The translations under genes were made by a program, and so were the position numbers. DNA of 64,000 nucleotides from Siphonodentalium dalli (lineage: Eukaryota; Mollusca; Scaphopoda; Gadilida; Siphonodentaliidae), in the NCBI GenBank assembly GCA_032622095.1, contig CP136065.1, forward strand, positions 114,555,195 through 114,619,194, read 5' to 3'. The notes under the pieces were generated by a model. It was not told where the DNA came from. It did no database searches and was given only the letters and a program-made list of their open reading frames with translations. Below are positions 51,216 to 62,834 of this stretch, piece by piece (within the stretch, counting starts at the first letter, position 1; each line of letters opens with the position of its first letter).

Positions 51216-53659
51216 TTAGCTCAACTTACTTTTGTAAGTTTGAGCTATTGCCATGGTTTGGCGTCCGTCGTCCGTGTGTCCGTCAACAATTTCCTTTGGC
51301 GCGGGCTACAGGTTGTACCTTTGGTCTGATCTTCATGAAATTTGTCATGAATGTTGACATTGACATTTAGATGGGAACGAGTCATTTTGGGGTCATTCGG
51401 CCAAAAAACATGGCCACTGGCAGCCATCTTTGATTTCAAGATTCAATCCATTGGCGCGGCCTACAGGTCGTACTGTTCATCTGATCATCATGAAATTTGT
51501 CATTGATGTTAATAATGACATGTAGATGGGAACGAGTGATTTTGGGGTCGTTCGGCCAAAAAACATGGCTGCCAGCAGCCATCTTGGATTTTACTCTTTG
51601 CATGACTAAATCCTTTGGCGCGGGCTACAGGTCGTTGTTTTGGTCGGAAGTTTATGAAATTTGTCATGAATGTTAACACTGTCATGTAGATGGGAACGAG
51701 TGATTTTGGAGTTGTTCGGCCAAAAAATATGGCCGCCAGCAGCCATCTTGGATTTTACTCTTTGCATGACTAAATCCTTTGGCCCGGGCTACAGGTCGTA
51801 CCTTTGGTCTGATCTTTATGAAATTTGTCATGAATGTTGACATTGACATGTAGATGGGAACGAGTCATTTGGCCAAAAAACATGGCCGCTGGCAGCCATC
51901 TTGGATTTCAAGATTCAATCCATTGGCGCGGGCTACAGATCGTACTGTTCGCCTGATCATCATGAAATTTGTCATTGATGTTAATAATGACATGTAGATG
52001 GGAACGAGTGATTTTGGGGTCGTTCGGCCAAAAACATGGCCGCCAGCAGCCATCTTGGATTTTACTCTTTGCATGACTAAATCCTTTGGCGCGGGTTACA
52101 GGTTGTACCTTTGGTCTAATCTTTATGAAATTTGTCATGAAAGTTGACATTGACATGTAGATGGGAACGAATCATTGTGGGGTCATTCGGCCAAAAAACA
52201 TGGCCACTGGCGGCCATCTTAGATTTCAAAATTCAATCCATTGGCGCGGGCTACAGGTCGTACTGTTCGTCTGATCATCATGAAATTTGTCATGGATGTT
52301 AATAATGACATGTAGATGGGAACGAGTGATTTTGGGGTCGTTCGGCCAAAAAACATGGCTGCCAGCAGCCATCTTGGATTTTACTCTATGCATGACTAAA
52401 TCCTTTGGCGCGGGCTACAGGTCGTTGTGTTTGTCGGAAGTTTATGAAATTTGTCATGGATGTTAACACTGATATGTAGATGGGAACGAGTGATTTTGGA
52501 GTCGTTCGGCCAAAAAACATGGCCGCCAGCAGCCATCTTGGATTTTACTCTTTGCATGACTAAATCCTTTGGCTACAGGTCGTACCTTTAGTCTAATCTT
52601 TATAAAATTTGTCATGAACGTTGACATTGACATGTAGATGGGACCGAATCATTGTGGGGTCATTCGGCCAAAAAACATGGCCGCTGGTGGCCATCTTGGA
52701 TTTCAAAATTCAATCCATTGGCGCGGGCTACAGGTCGTACTGTTCGTCTGATCATCATGAAATTTGTCATGAATGATAACAATGACATGTAGATGGGATC
52801 GAGTCGTTTTGGGGTCATTCGGTCAAAAAACATGGCCGCCAGCAGCCATCTTGGATTTTACTCTTTGCATGACTAAATCCTTTGGTGCGGGCTACAGGTC
52901 GTAGCTTTGGTCAGATGGTCATGAAATTTGTCATGAATTATAACAATGACATGTAGATGGGAACGAGTCGTTTTGGGGTCATTCGGTCAAAAAACATGGC
53001 CACCAGCATTTTACTCTTTGCATGACTAAATCCTTTGGCATGGGCTATAGGTCATACCTTTGGTCTGATCTTTATTAAACTTGTCATGGATGTTAACACT
53101 GACATGTAGATGGGAACAAGTGGAGTCGTTCGGCCAAAAAACATGGCCGCCAGCAGCCATCTTGGATTTTACTCTTTGCATGACTAAATCCTTTGGCACG
53201 GGCTACAGGTTGTACCTTTGGTCTAATCTTTATGACATTTGTCATGAATGTTGACATTGACATGTAGATGGGAACAAATCATTGTGGGGTCATTCGGCCA
53301 AAAAACATGGCTGCCAGTGGCCATCTTGGATTTCAAAATTCAATCCATTGGCGCGGTCTACAGGTCGTACTGTTCGCCTGATCATCATGAAATTTGTAGG
53401 TCGTAGCTTTGGTCAGATCTTCATAAAATTTGTCATGGATGTTAACAATTATACGTAGATGGGAACGAGTCCTTTTGGGGTCAATTGGCCAAAAAAAATG
53501 GCCACCAGCAGCCATCTTGTATTTTACTCTTTGCATCACTAAATCCTTTGGCGCAGGTTAGACATTTCAATTAGCACCTTTCCTATTCCTCCATTTACTG
53601 TCAACCATTAAATTATTCCCCTACCTAAGTTGAGCTACAGTGTCATTGACACTTTCATT
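51216..53659 (+). mobile_element. HINE/Helentron-like element with 14 units of ~158 bp
   Basis: The hairpin start TTAGCTCAACTTACTTTTGT...AAGTTTGAGCTA is followed by a GTCCGTCGTCCGTG tract and about 14 units beginning GCGGGCTACAGGTCG (51301 to 53352, mean spacing 158). It ends AGTTGAGCTACAGTGTCATT with GACACTTTCATT. Each unit has CATGTAGATGGGAACGAG and GCCGCCAGCAGCCATCTTGG. Minus-strand ORFs (51865-52156, 53333-53539) are repeat translations. Confidence 0.88.
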
Positions 53660-54138
53660 AAATATATTATTTTGATATCTCACATGGCAATTTGCAAAAG
53701 AAATAAATAGAACTGCTTACACTATGATAGTAGTGACAGGCTCTATAGTTTAGATATCATATTAACCCTTCTCTTTTGACCAATAAATTCCAATAATTTG
53801 TGTTATTTTGTACAATTGTCTGTACTACTTTTGTAGATAACATTATACTCTTATGATCTATGATCACAATTGTAGCAATTTAGTTTACTATCGCCAAGGG
53901 ATGGGTTAAACATCTGCCAATCGTGATCGGCTTCTCGTTAACCATGATAAATTAACACCAGGGGTTCATGTAGTATTTTGTATTTTTCTCGCAAAATCAT
54001 TCACATTTTAACCACATTGAAACCTGTTTTCTCATAATCTATTTAATACAAGAAATGGGGACAACATCACAATCGTCGACCAAAGTGCTCAGAAATAATT
54101 TGAACAAAAGTTAACCAAATTTGCCTTTGTTCATTTCA
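53660..54138. other. Upstream of TMEM186, with right member of the distant inverted pair
   Basis: 53888-53943 (GCCAAGGGATGGGTTAAACA, CGTGATCGGCTTCTCGTTAA) is the inverse of 46480-46535. The rest is presumably TMEM186 5' intron, since an acceptor sits at 54139. The 5' exon was not found. Confidence 0.6.
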
Positions 54139-54157
54139 GGTTTAGGATCTACACAGA

Positions 54158-54868
54158 ATGTTTCGTGTGAATGTGTGGAATTTTCGCAGCATTCATAGAT
54201 CAGTATTAGGTTGGACATACAGTGATTTGACTTCAAGATGTGTGGCAAGATCTCAACAAAAACCAACACGAACATTTTTGCATTTTTCTTGCAGCTACAA
54301 TTGCAACCAATTAATCAGATGCGAAACAGTATTACCAATCTACTGCCACAGAACATTTTCAGATATAGCTAGCGAAAGGAAACAACATGGTACAACTTCA
54401 CCAGATACAACTACGGAGTACAAAACTACATACATTTTTCCTTACATAACTCATCTCCGTACTATTAGTAGATTCAAGATTATTCAGACATCCTTCCTGA
54501 TAGGTTGTGCTGGAGCGGCAGTTTACTACCAATCCCCTTTGAGCTATGGATTCCTGACAGCTGCAGCGGTTGCCATGGGAACCCTATCTTTGTTGAGTTT
54601 TTATAGTCAGAAGATTATTGGAGTCATGGGATTGAGCAAAGATGAGAAAATTGTGAAAATAGGTCATCTCACTTTCTGGGGAAACAGGACAAATATGCTG
54701 ATTGATGTGAATGATATTATTCCACTTTCCGAAGCCAAAGGCAACAGTACAGACATGCTGAGACATATTACCAGCTATAGTGGGAAGGCCAATTTTTACA
54801 TAATTATCAAGTATGGAGGTATTAAAGATAAACCGACGTGGTACCAGATTGTTGGTTCTGATTTCTAG
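54158..54868 (+). CDS. TMEM186: TMEM186, mitochondrial complex I assembly factor
   Basis: A 236-codon ORF in one exon. In vertebrates TMEM186 is an inner-membrane protein of the MCIA complex that helps build the membrane arm of respiratory complex I. Here residues 1-95 form a basic, acid-poor N-terminus expected to target mitochondria. FPYITHLRTISRFKIIQTSF leads into two adjacent hydrophobic helices (about 108-126 and 131-150). The C-terminal domain has IGHLTFWGNRTN, VNDIIPLSEAKG and YSGKANFYIIIKYG, matching the family pattern HLNFWG...DVIPL...YSGK.TFY...YG. Length is close to the human 213. An acceptor TTCATTTCAG (54130-54139) lies 18 bases before the ATG, so a 5' exon exists upstream but was not identified. 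The vertebrate neighbour PMM2 was not found. Confidence 0.93.
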   Translation: MFRVNVWNFRSIHRSVLGWTYSDLTSRCVARSQQKPTRTFLHFSCSYNCNQLIRCETVLPIYCHRTFSDIASERKQHGTTSPDTTTEYKTTYIFPYITHLRTISRFKIIQTSFLIGCAGAAVYYQSPLSYGFLTAAAVAMGTLSLLSFYSQKIIGVMGLSKDEKIVKIGHLTFWGNRTNMLIDVNDIIPLSEAKGNSTDMLRHITSYSGKANFYIIIKYGGIKDKPTWYQIVGSDF

Positions 54869-55666
54869 TATGATGGACTATTATAATAATCTGTGCACTT
54901 ATGTCCAGTATGTCAGTTTTCCAGAAAATAAGTTTGATGATCTCATTAGTTTTGTATACAATCACTGGCAAGATTTAGACATTAAATTTCTTTATTCAGC
55001 TCAGGTGTCAAATTTCCCACTACAGAATTGTTCTCTGTGAACTGTATCGCCCACAAGGAGTAACCATTACATATACACCATTTGACTTTGTATGCTTATC
55101 TAGGTGGCGTCATATCCATGTTTCCTGACATCTGATTGAGGACCGATGTTTTGTGATCAGAATTGAAAAGCAGGCCCCAGTTTAATGTCACCAAAGATTA
55201 ATGAGAAAATACAATGGAAAAATTAATGAAAACAGAAAACGTTGAAACTGCCAATATTCATACAGAAGCAATTTTTATCATGCTATTCAAATATCATCAA
55301 TGTAGGCTTCATGATGTGTCACATGTTTTTCCTTTTCCACATGAAAATATTTGTTTGCAGTATGAAAATATAATGTACCTCAAATCTAAATTTTGTGTAT
55401 ATAAATATAATCACACACCCTCTGCCTTCACACAATTAGCACCATTAAGAATCAGTGTAAATCGCCATACGGTTACATGAACGTTTCCAATGTGCTTCAA
55501 CCAATACCTGTAGCCACCACTTCATAAAAAGGGATGAACAACCTACATCACTTCAAGCTGATCATGTATTTGCGCTCGATGATTTTTGTTGTGAAACTGT
55601 GTTGGAATTACTTTGGTATTTTGTTTATATTAATGTTCTATTAAAATGTACTGGCATATGATTATA
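54869..55666 (+). other. TMEM186 3' UTR (inferred)
   Basis: AT-rich sequence after the stop codon with no further gene signal. The ORFs at 54813-55040 and 55214-55480 look like chance. The UTR is taken to run to the AATAAA at 55811. Confidence 0.5.
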
Positions 55667-55809
55667 AGAAATGACTTGAAGATTGATTTGGGTCATCGGT
55701 TTTGACCAGCAGAGCAATTTAACAAAGTTCATGTGAATGTCACACACTTTGTTTAATTACTCTGCCGGTCCAAATCCAATGACCACTATCGATCTTCAAG
55801 TCATTTCTT
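55667..55809. repeat. 143-bp near-perfect hairpin before the TMEM186 poly(A) signal
   Basis: AAGAAATGACTTGAAGATTG at the left is inverted at the right end (ATCGATCTTCAAGTCATTTC). The arms continue through GGTCATCGGTTTTGACCAGC and ACAAAGTTCATGTGAATGTC with few mismatches, leaving almost no loop. It ends one base before TAATAAATG. It looks like a compact foldback MITE. Confidence 0.92.
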
Positions 55810-55810
55810 T

Positions 55811-55816
55811 AATAAA
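55811..55816 (+). terminator. Likely TMEM186 poly(A) signal
   Basis: Canonical AATAAA about 940 bases after the TMEM186 stop and directly after the 143-bp hairpin. Confidence 0.5.
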
Positions 55817-57225
55817 TGCTGAAATGTGATGTGTGGGCTGTGGACTCTTGGTGAAAGATGATATACTATTAAGCCCCATAGAGATGGCGATGCGAAATCT
55901 GCTCAATTAGGATAGACATAGTTTCATTGAGGCGCACACATGGCAGCGCGATCAAAGCATCAATTGCAAGAATATGATTTGTTCTAATTGAGCAAGAGAC
56001 ACAATCAGAGCATTTAGTTGAGTGTTTTGACGTTTTTCAACAATGGATATAGATGAGGCATTAAACTGACTATTTTTATGTTAGTGACTCATGTGTTGGA
56101 CCAATGAGCTATTTTTCACTGAAATTGGGGGGACACTGTATTGTTGACTCTTAATTGTTAACACTTTTTTCATGGGTTTATAATACATGTAGCATCCACA
56201 TAATTGAGCAGACCCTATCCATGGTAATTCATGATACTACATGTATTCAGCATCTACATTTGACTTTGATAACTGATCTATAAATTATTTCTTTATTATT
56301 TATTTTAGTCACACAGAGTGAATTGGTGCGAATAATTATCTAGGTTAAACAGACATTATTTAATCTATCATGATTGGTTGATTAAATGCATAAATTACTT
56401 TTATATGAACTATATGTCACAAAGTTAGACACAACAGCTTACTCAATGGATAGAAATTTAGTATTTGCTTAAAAGTGAGACAAACCGTACATTGAAAAGA
56501 GCCAACACTTTAAATTATTGTGACCTATAATCTAAATGAGCTGAAGGCCACAAAACTCACACCAAACCTAGTCACAGTTGAACATGTCAAATTATTCAAG
56601 CAAGTATACCAACAGGGCAAGCTCCATGCAGAGTTCAGTCCCCTATGCATGACTTACTGCTGCCCGCACCTACACGTAATGTGAAGAAATGTCGTATTTA
56701 TTTATTTGAGATTTTTGTAGGTTACAGTTCATTCTGCATTATTCTGAGAAACAGAACTGTCCATATTCATTTGAAAATGATCTAGATCAAGCCAGAATGA
56801 ATTGTAACTGGCAAAACACTTCAATAAAAATGTTTGATTTAATTAAGAAAATACACGTGCTGGCAGCGTTCAGACATCACTTTGTGAGGGAACTGAACTC
56901 ATGTTTTGCAGCTTGTCAACAAGGTATTGAAAAAATAGATACACTGTAGTGAGTGTACATTATGACTTTAATGTGAAACATTTTAGACTGATAATCCTGC
57001 ATAATCTGGAAAAATGGGTACGTTGGCAACTTAGGAACCAATTGCAGCCCATGTTGGCACCCAGAAAGATCCCTGTACTTTCAATTATGACAGTAGACCT
57101 TCTGAGGGCAGCAATTAGGTTCCATCGATCTCCAAACAATTGTGGACACGGCAAGGAGAGAGATAAAAAATCTTGTGAATGAGATTAAAACAGAGATTTC
57201 ATGTTCAGCTATAGTTTTTATGGTA
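55817..57225. other. Intergenic, nothing recognised
   Basis: AT-rich. A weak inverted pair GTTACAGTTCATTCTG / CAGAATGAATTGTAAC lies at about 56722-56810. No gene is supported. Confidence 0.45.
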
Positions 57226-57230
57226 TCCAA

Positions 57231-59336
57231 CCAGTCTGGTCGATAAACTAAAATTTTAGGGTCAACCCAGAATAAATTTGGACTAGGTTGGTTTCTATTC
57301 CATTTTGAAGAGGAATACATCCTCTATAACATATCTAAAATCCTCTTTGAGCATTTTCTGTAATCCAAGATGGCGTCCATGATGGCAGTTGGTATCGAAA
57401 AATTCTGAATTTCGGTGGTAGGTGTGCCAACTAATAACAAATTAGTAATAAAATAAAATGCACACAAACAATGCTTAGTCGTAAACCATATCGGTAGAAG
57501 GTCTGTCCCAATATGGCCGCCAAAATGGACAAAATCAAATGAAATTTACAATTTGTGGAAAATTGAATAGCTAGTCATACAAGAACGAGCAAGCCCTCAA
57601 ATTATACGAGGAAGAATGATTTCAGAATATAAGGGGAGCTTTTAATAATAGATGTAAGAATTCTCTGTAATGTATCTCGCGAGAGAGCAAACGAAAGCCA
57701 GGTCTCATACAACGATTAAATATGGACTTTTTGGGCGCCAAGAAACAGAAGAATAACGCAGTTTTAGCTGTACTGTTTATCTTGAATCGTGTAATATATG
57801 TGCAATTAAACAGTTAAATGCGATCTAATAGGGATGTATTGATTATGTGACCTTTTCTAGAAGCAGAAATGTATGTAATGAAAACAGTCTCACGAATGTG
57901 ACCGATAATCATTTATTTTTATATCTACAACACCAAATAATATATGTCAAAATTCACTACTATAGAACAGTATGAAAGCTATTCATATGGTATTAGGTAA
58001 AATGTGTAGATCCCATTGTCCGTGTATTAGTCATAGTTGTCTCCGGTCAAGTGATTAAACACAAATATTTCGCTTTTATCACACAAATGCATGGTGGTAT
58101 ACCATGAACGCAATTTATCAAAATACAAAGGAGTGCAATAGATTATCTTCAATAAATTCTCAATGCTTCAATGCACTAAGACCACATATACGCTAAACGT
58201 ACTACCTTTTCTGCAACCACATCGCCGTGTTTACCCATTCTCCCTAATGTTACACATATCTGCTGCATACAAAACCATAAATAGCAACATTGAGTGAATG
58301 GTAAACGAGAACTAATAACTTTAAACACTGATGACCTGATATTTAACACAAGTATGTGGGTGGCAATGGTAATATAATTTCAAACAACAAGATACTGTAA
58401 ACTAATAGTGTGCATTGCGTGGTACATATTCCAGTTGTAAAGTGCCGATTGAAGTAATTGGACAAAATTGTCTACAAAGAAACCGGTTTGGAAGCAGCAT
58501 GAAAATTAGTATTAAATAAAACATATGACGTACAGTCTCTTCGATCTAGTGAGATAGGGTACTATACTGTTGAAGAGATGAGTGTTTCTTTACAGTATAA
58601 TCAGCATTACGACATACGTGTATGGTTTATTATCACGGAGAGTGTTGAAAATTCCGGAAATGTAACTAGTATTTACACAGCAAGTGTGTGCACTTCAGTT
58701 TCTGCGTTACATTCAATAATTAATCATCAACCCAAATGAAACTACCACGCAATGTGTGGCAAAATATTACTTCGTGTGTTGCATGCCCGAAATAACTGTT
58801 TTTGGCCCGACAGTTGGGTGCATTCTAAGCAGAAAACCCGAACGTAAATCATTGGGTTAACGTGCATTGCAGTGATCGATAAATCATTCAGATAGATCTG
58901 TTTTAATTATATGTGTACCTTTACAGATATATAACAACATACTTGTAAATTACCAATGTGTATTTTCGCTTATAGGTGGTTATCTAACATGTTGCTTTCG
59001 TCGTAGCATGGATTGGAGTTGCGGCCATTTTGACAGCCATTTCATCGCCGCGATTGCATTATTTTCTGTCCTTGTCACTCTTTTCGCCCCTTATACTCTA
59101 ATTTCACACAAACTGGTATATATCGGATGGAGGATTAATGTGTTGTCGCCGATGAGGGATATTGTAGAAAAACCTACTTCACAAGGTCGAAAAATTGGCA
59201 TTTTTAAAATCTCTGTAAAAAAGTTTGCTCAAAGCAGATTTTAGATATGTTGTATAGGATATATTCCTCTTCAAAATGGAATAACAACCAAGTTAGTCCA
59301 AATTTATTCTAGGTCAAACCTTTTATCGACCAGACT
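57231..59336. mobile_element. Long-inverted-repeat element (LIR-3)
   Basis: The left AGTCTGGTCGATAAA and AATAAATTTGGACTA, then ATTCCATTTTGAAGAGGAAT, are inverted at 59250-59336. ATGGCNGCC motifs occur near both ends (57369, 57513, 59024). 2.1 kb, with no transposase. A solo end lies at 63045-63100. It resembles LIR-1 and LIR-2 in plan, although the terminal sequences differ. Confidence 0.7.
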
Positions 59337-59489
59337 ACCAGTGAATCTGCAAACGTTCGCACCTAGGACCTTATGCCATTCAACATCCATTATGCCTCAT
59401 CAGTTTGTTGTTGTGACCGGGAATTTTACTTTCACAAAATAAATAATTGTGTATAAAGTGAAAAGCGTAATATTGCATTTTTTTATTCT

Positions 59490-59780
59490 TAAAGTTATGT
59501 AGTGTTCCGAATGGAATAACACATACTAACATGCCAAAATAAGTTATTTTTATATATTTGATATCCAAATAATCAGAAAACAGCTTCATTGTGTTATAAA
59601 CGAATTGCACACAGTGGCTATCATTTGCGCAATCATTATGCCCAATAAAGCGTCCAGAATAAAGCAGTAAATATTTACATTTGTGCATAGTTCAACTGTT
59701 GTGTTCTCTGAAATGGTAGTTGATGTGGTTGGAACTTTTGATAATCTTAGTTCATTCAATGCTACATTCCTTCAATGGGG
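59490..59780 (+). repeat. Dispersed repeat, inverted copy of 33680-33955
   Basis: TGCCAAAATAAGTTATTTTT, TTATGCCCAATAA and TTGTGTTCTCTGAAATGG match the other copy in inverse order. It precedes the inferred 3' end of the 60090-63186 gene. Confidence 0.8.
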
Positions 59781-60089
59781 ATGGTTTGGAGACCAAATGA
59801 TTGGTTTTATTCAACGAAATAAGTACATAATATATCTTTAATGAAACTTGTGGATTTGCTATACAAATGTAGTTGTACTGTCCTTGAATTTATTAACATC
59901 CAACACATCGCAGCAGTGTTCTGTCTAAAATAACAGCTTTGCAACAAATTGCAGAAAATGTATAAATCACAATGATCTCAGCCACGAAAATCCTGCAAGA
60001 TGAAATGTAACCAATTTCGAAACATAATATTTCTGGCTCATGGTGCTATGAGGTAATTGGCAAAATATCACTGTCTTCAGAGGTAACGA

Positions 60090-62792
60090 CTATGAAACAA
60101 TTTGCAGCACATTTCTGGCCCTGTTGTATGACTCACTATCTTCATCTGAAATATTTGAAACAAAGATTAATTTTCATTGATATAATATGTAATTGGTGAT
60201 ATTATACAGTAATGCCCTAAATAATCGACTCCTTAACCACAGCAGAATTATGGGTAATTTTTTCTGGATTTAGTCGGAAATATGGCTTGTTGCCATTCAT
60301 CGGAAAGCTCTCACTTTAATAATTCTGCTGTGGTTAAGGAGTCAATTATTTAGGGAATTAATGTAGGTCACAACATAAAATTTTTGAAAACAGCGAAGGT
60401 AATTTAGGTAATAGAGGCCCACATAAGGCTTGAACTCCCTATTTCTATACAGACAAATTAGTGGACAGATTTGTTGATGATTCATGGCATGAAATGGGGG
60501 CAAAAATTTATCTTCCACCAAGATACAGAACATCTACATTATGTTGCCTAGATGAATATAGCAAGTAATAGAAAATCTCTCAGAAGACTTCCTCCTTTTT
60601 GCTCACAATGCATCACACAGGGATGAAAACCAAATGACAATACAGAATTCTCCCACATTGAAAAAAGAATTTAAGATTACCATCAGTCTTAAAGATACAG
60701 AGGGCCTTCGCGATGGATATTGCTGTTAAAAAATTCACATCCGTTACATATTTTGTTCTTATACCAATCATAAATATGACATAAATAGCATGTCATTGTC
60801 AAGATCATGCACCTTGTTAGTAAACAATTTTAAGCCATATTATGATACATTACAATGAGTAAAGAGTGTACGATATGCAAAACACTCGACACCGGAGAGA
60901 CTGCACTTTAATAATGTTGAAATTGACACCATATTGTTTACAGCATACTAATATAGCACTTGCTAATCCTCACCACTCAAGATTTTGGTGTTAAATGGGT
61001 CACCGTGAATCGCTCTCCCAAAATCATTGCCACATTGTTGAGGGTTTTGCTTATTGCACACTCTTTGCATGATGTATATAAACAAATGCTCTGTTTTGTG
61101 GGTAATATCACATTTATACTATCATTATACTATACTATTAGTATATTCTTAAGGAAATTCATAATTTGGTAACTTTTATTTCTAAATTATAAACTACAAC
61201 AAAGGCCATCCGTACCTTTAAAACATACAATGATTAGAAATAATAACCCTCTTCTTCAGAAGCTTTCGAACTGGGACCTTTCTCAGCAAGTATATAATTC
61301 CATAACAATTACATTATGGAAACATTGAAAAATACATTGAAATTTAAACAACACTCAATACCTTCAACTTTATCTTCCAGTCGAGATGAGCTAAAGTTGA
61401 TATAGATGTAGAATTTTAATTATTTTATTCATTTGTTCAAAAATGACACATGTACCTTAGTTTGCGAGTGATAAATTCAATGCAGATCAAACATGGAACA
61501 TGTTGTACAAGATGTATGTATGAGGAGATGGCTCCATATAAGCACCAGCACTTGATGCCAAGTTATCCTTTTCCCTTTCAGACTTGTATCATATATTACA
61601 TGCATCATGTAAATTCAGGTAATTTTTGGGATGATTTAAATAATGTTTACACCAAGATGTATGTAGAAAACAATCATTACCCTTTTCAGAGTTATTCTCC
61701 ATTACTTCTTTTGCCTTTGTTTGTGTTTCTTCTCTTGCACTTGATCCTTTGAGTCCCTCCAAATACGATAACATTATTATGAAGTCATCAGCAGGCACCT
61801 GGGAACCGAAAACAGTTTATTTAAAAACAATTCATATTGTAATATTTCTGGGAGGCCAAATTCACATTTAATAATTAATTGCCCTTAAGCACAATTTATG
61901 GTTACTAGTATATGTAACTAAACACCCCTGGTGAATAAATAGGTTTATCCATAACTCAACCTTAAGCCCTATTTACATATCATCTTTTGTTTTCATTGGT
62001 TTGGATGGGTAGGGAGTTAGCCTAACTTCTTTATCAATATGGCTGATTCGCGAAGCATTACCTTCTGTTTTAGTTGGGGCGACTAGTGATAGCGTTATAT
62101 TATCTTCCATATTAGTTTGGGTGACTCACGATAGCGTTACCTTCTGTATTGGGGCGATTTTGATTTTCTTCAATTTTCAAATATACAGGCACACCATATG
62201 AGGGAAGCAAGCCCTCAGCGACACAACATTCGAGCGATATGACCATGGGCATACTATAGATCTGTGCAAGAGATGATGACACCAGCTCGAGGACGGAGAC
62301 ACCAAAGCTCCAGGAATGAGACACCAATTTTTGGGACAGGGATGCTGATAATATGAAAATAGGGTTTTTTCTCTGATTTAATTCAATAAGTACACCATAT
62401 GAGGTAAGTTAGCCCTCATTCAGTGACACCACTTGCATGCTATATGATCATAGTAATTGCCAGGGTTGGCGCTGAGCATATTCGTATCTTCAGGTATATT
62501 AGACAGGCATTATATATGCATGTGTGCATACCTAAACATATGAGGCACTTATATATATCAAATCAGGTTGAATTAAAGGATAAAATGAATTTTGTGTTTT
62601 TTTGAGTCAAGTTGAACTTTGAACTTCCTACTGGTGATTTTGAAATGTATCTACGTAGGATCAGCGTGGATACTCGATATGGATTAAATATTGAGTGAAC
62701 ATAACAGTATAATATACAAGAACAGGCTGGAAAAGCTTGGTAAAATCAATTAAAATGTGGGTCCCAATGTTTTTTTTTTGCTCGAAAGGGGT

Positions 62793-62834
<42 letters not shown>

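Noticed and set aside
51216-53659. Regular ~158-bp array considered as CRISPR or centromeric satellite
   Set aside because: No short repeat/unique spacer pattern; it has defined hairpin ends and recurs as discrete dispersed elements, so a HINE-like transposon fits better.
50000-54138. PMM2, the vertebrate head-to-head neighbour of TMEM186
   Set aside because: No FDVDGTLT-type exon or other PMM2 motif was seen on either strand; the interval is repeats.
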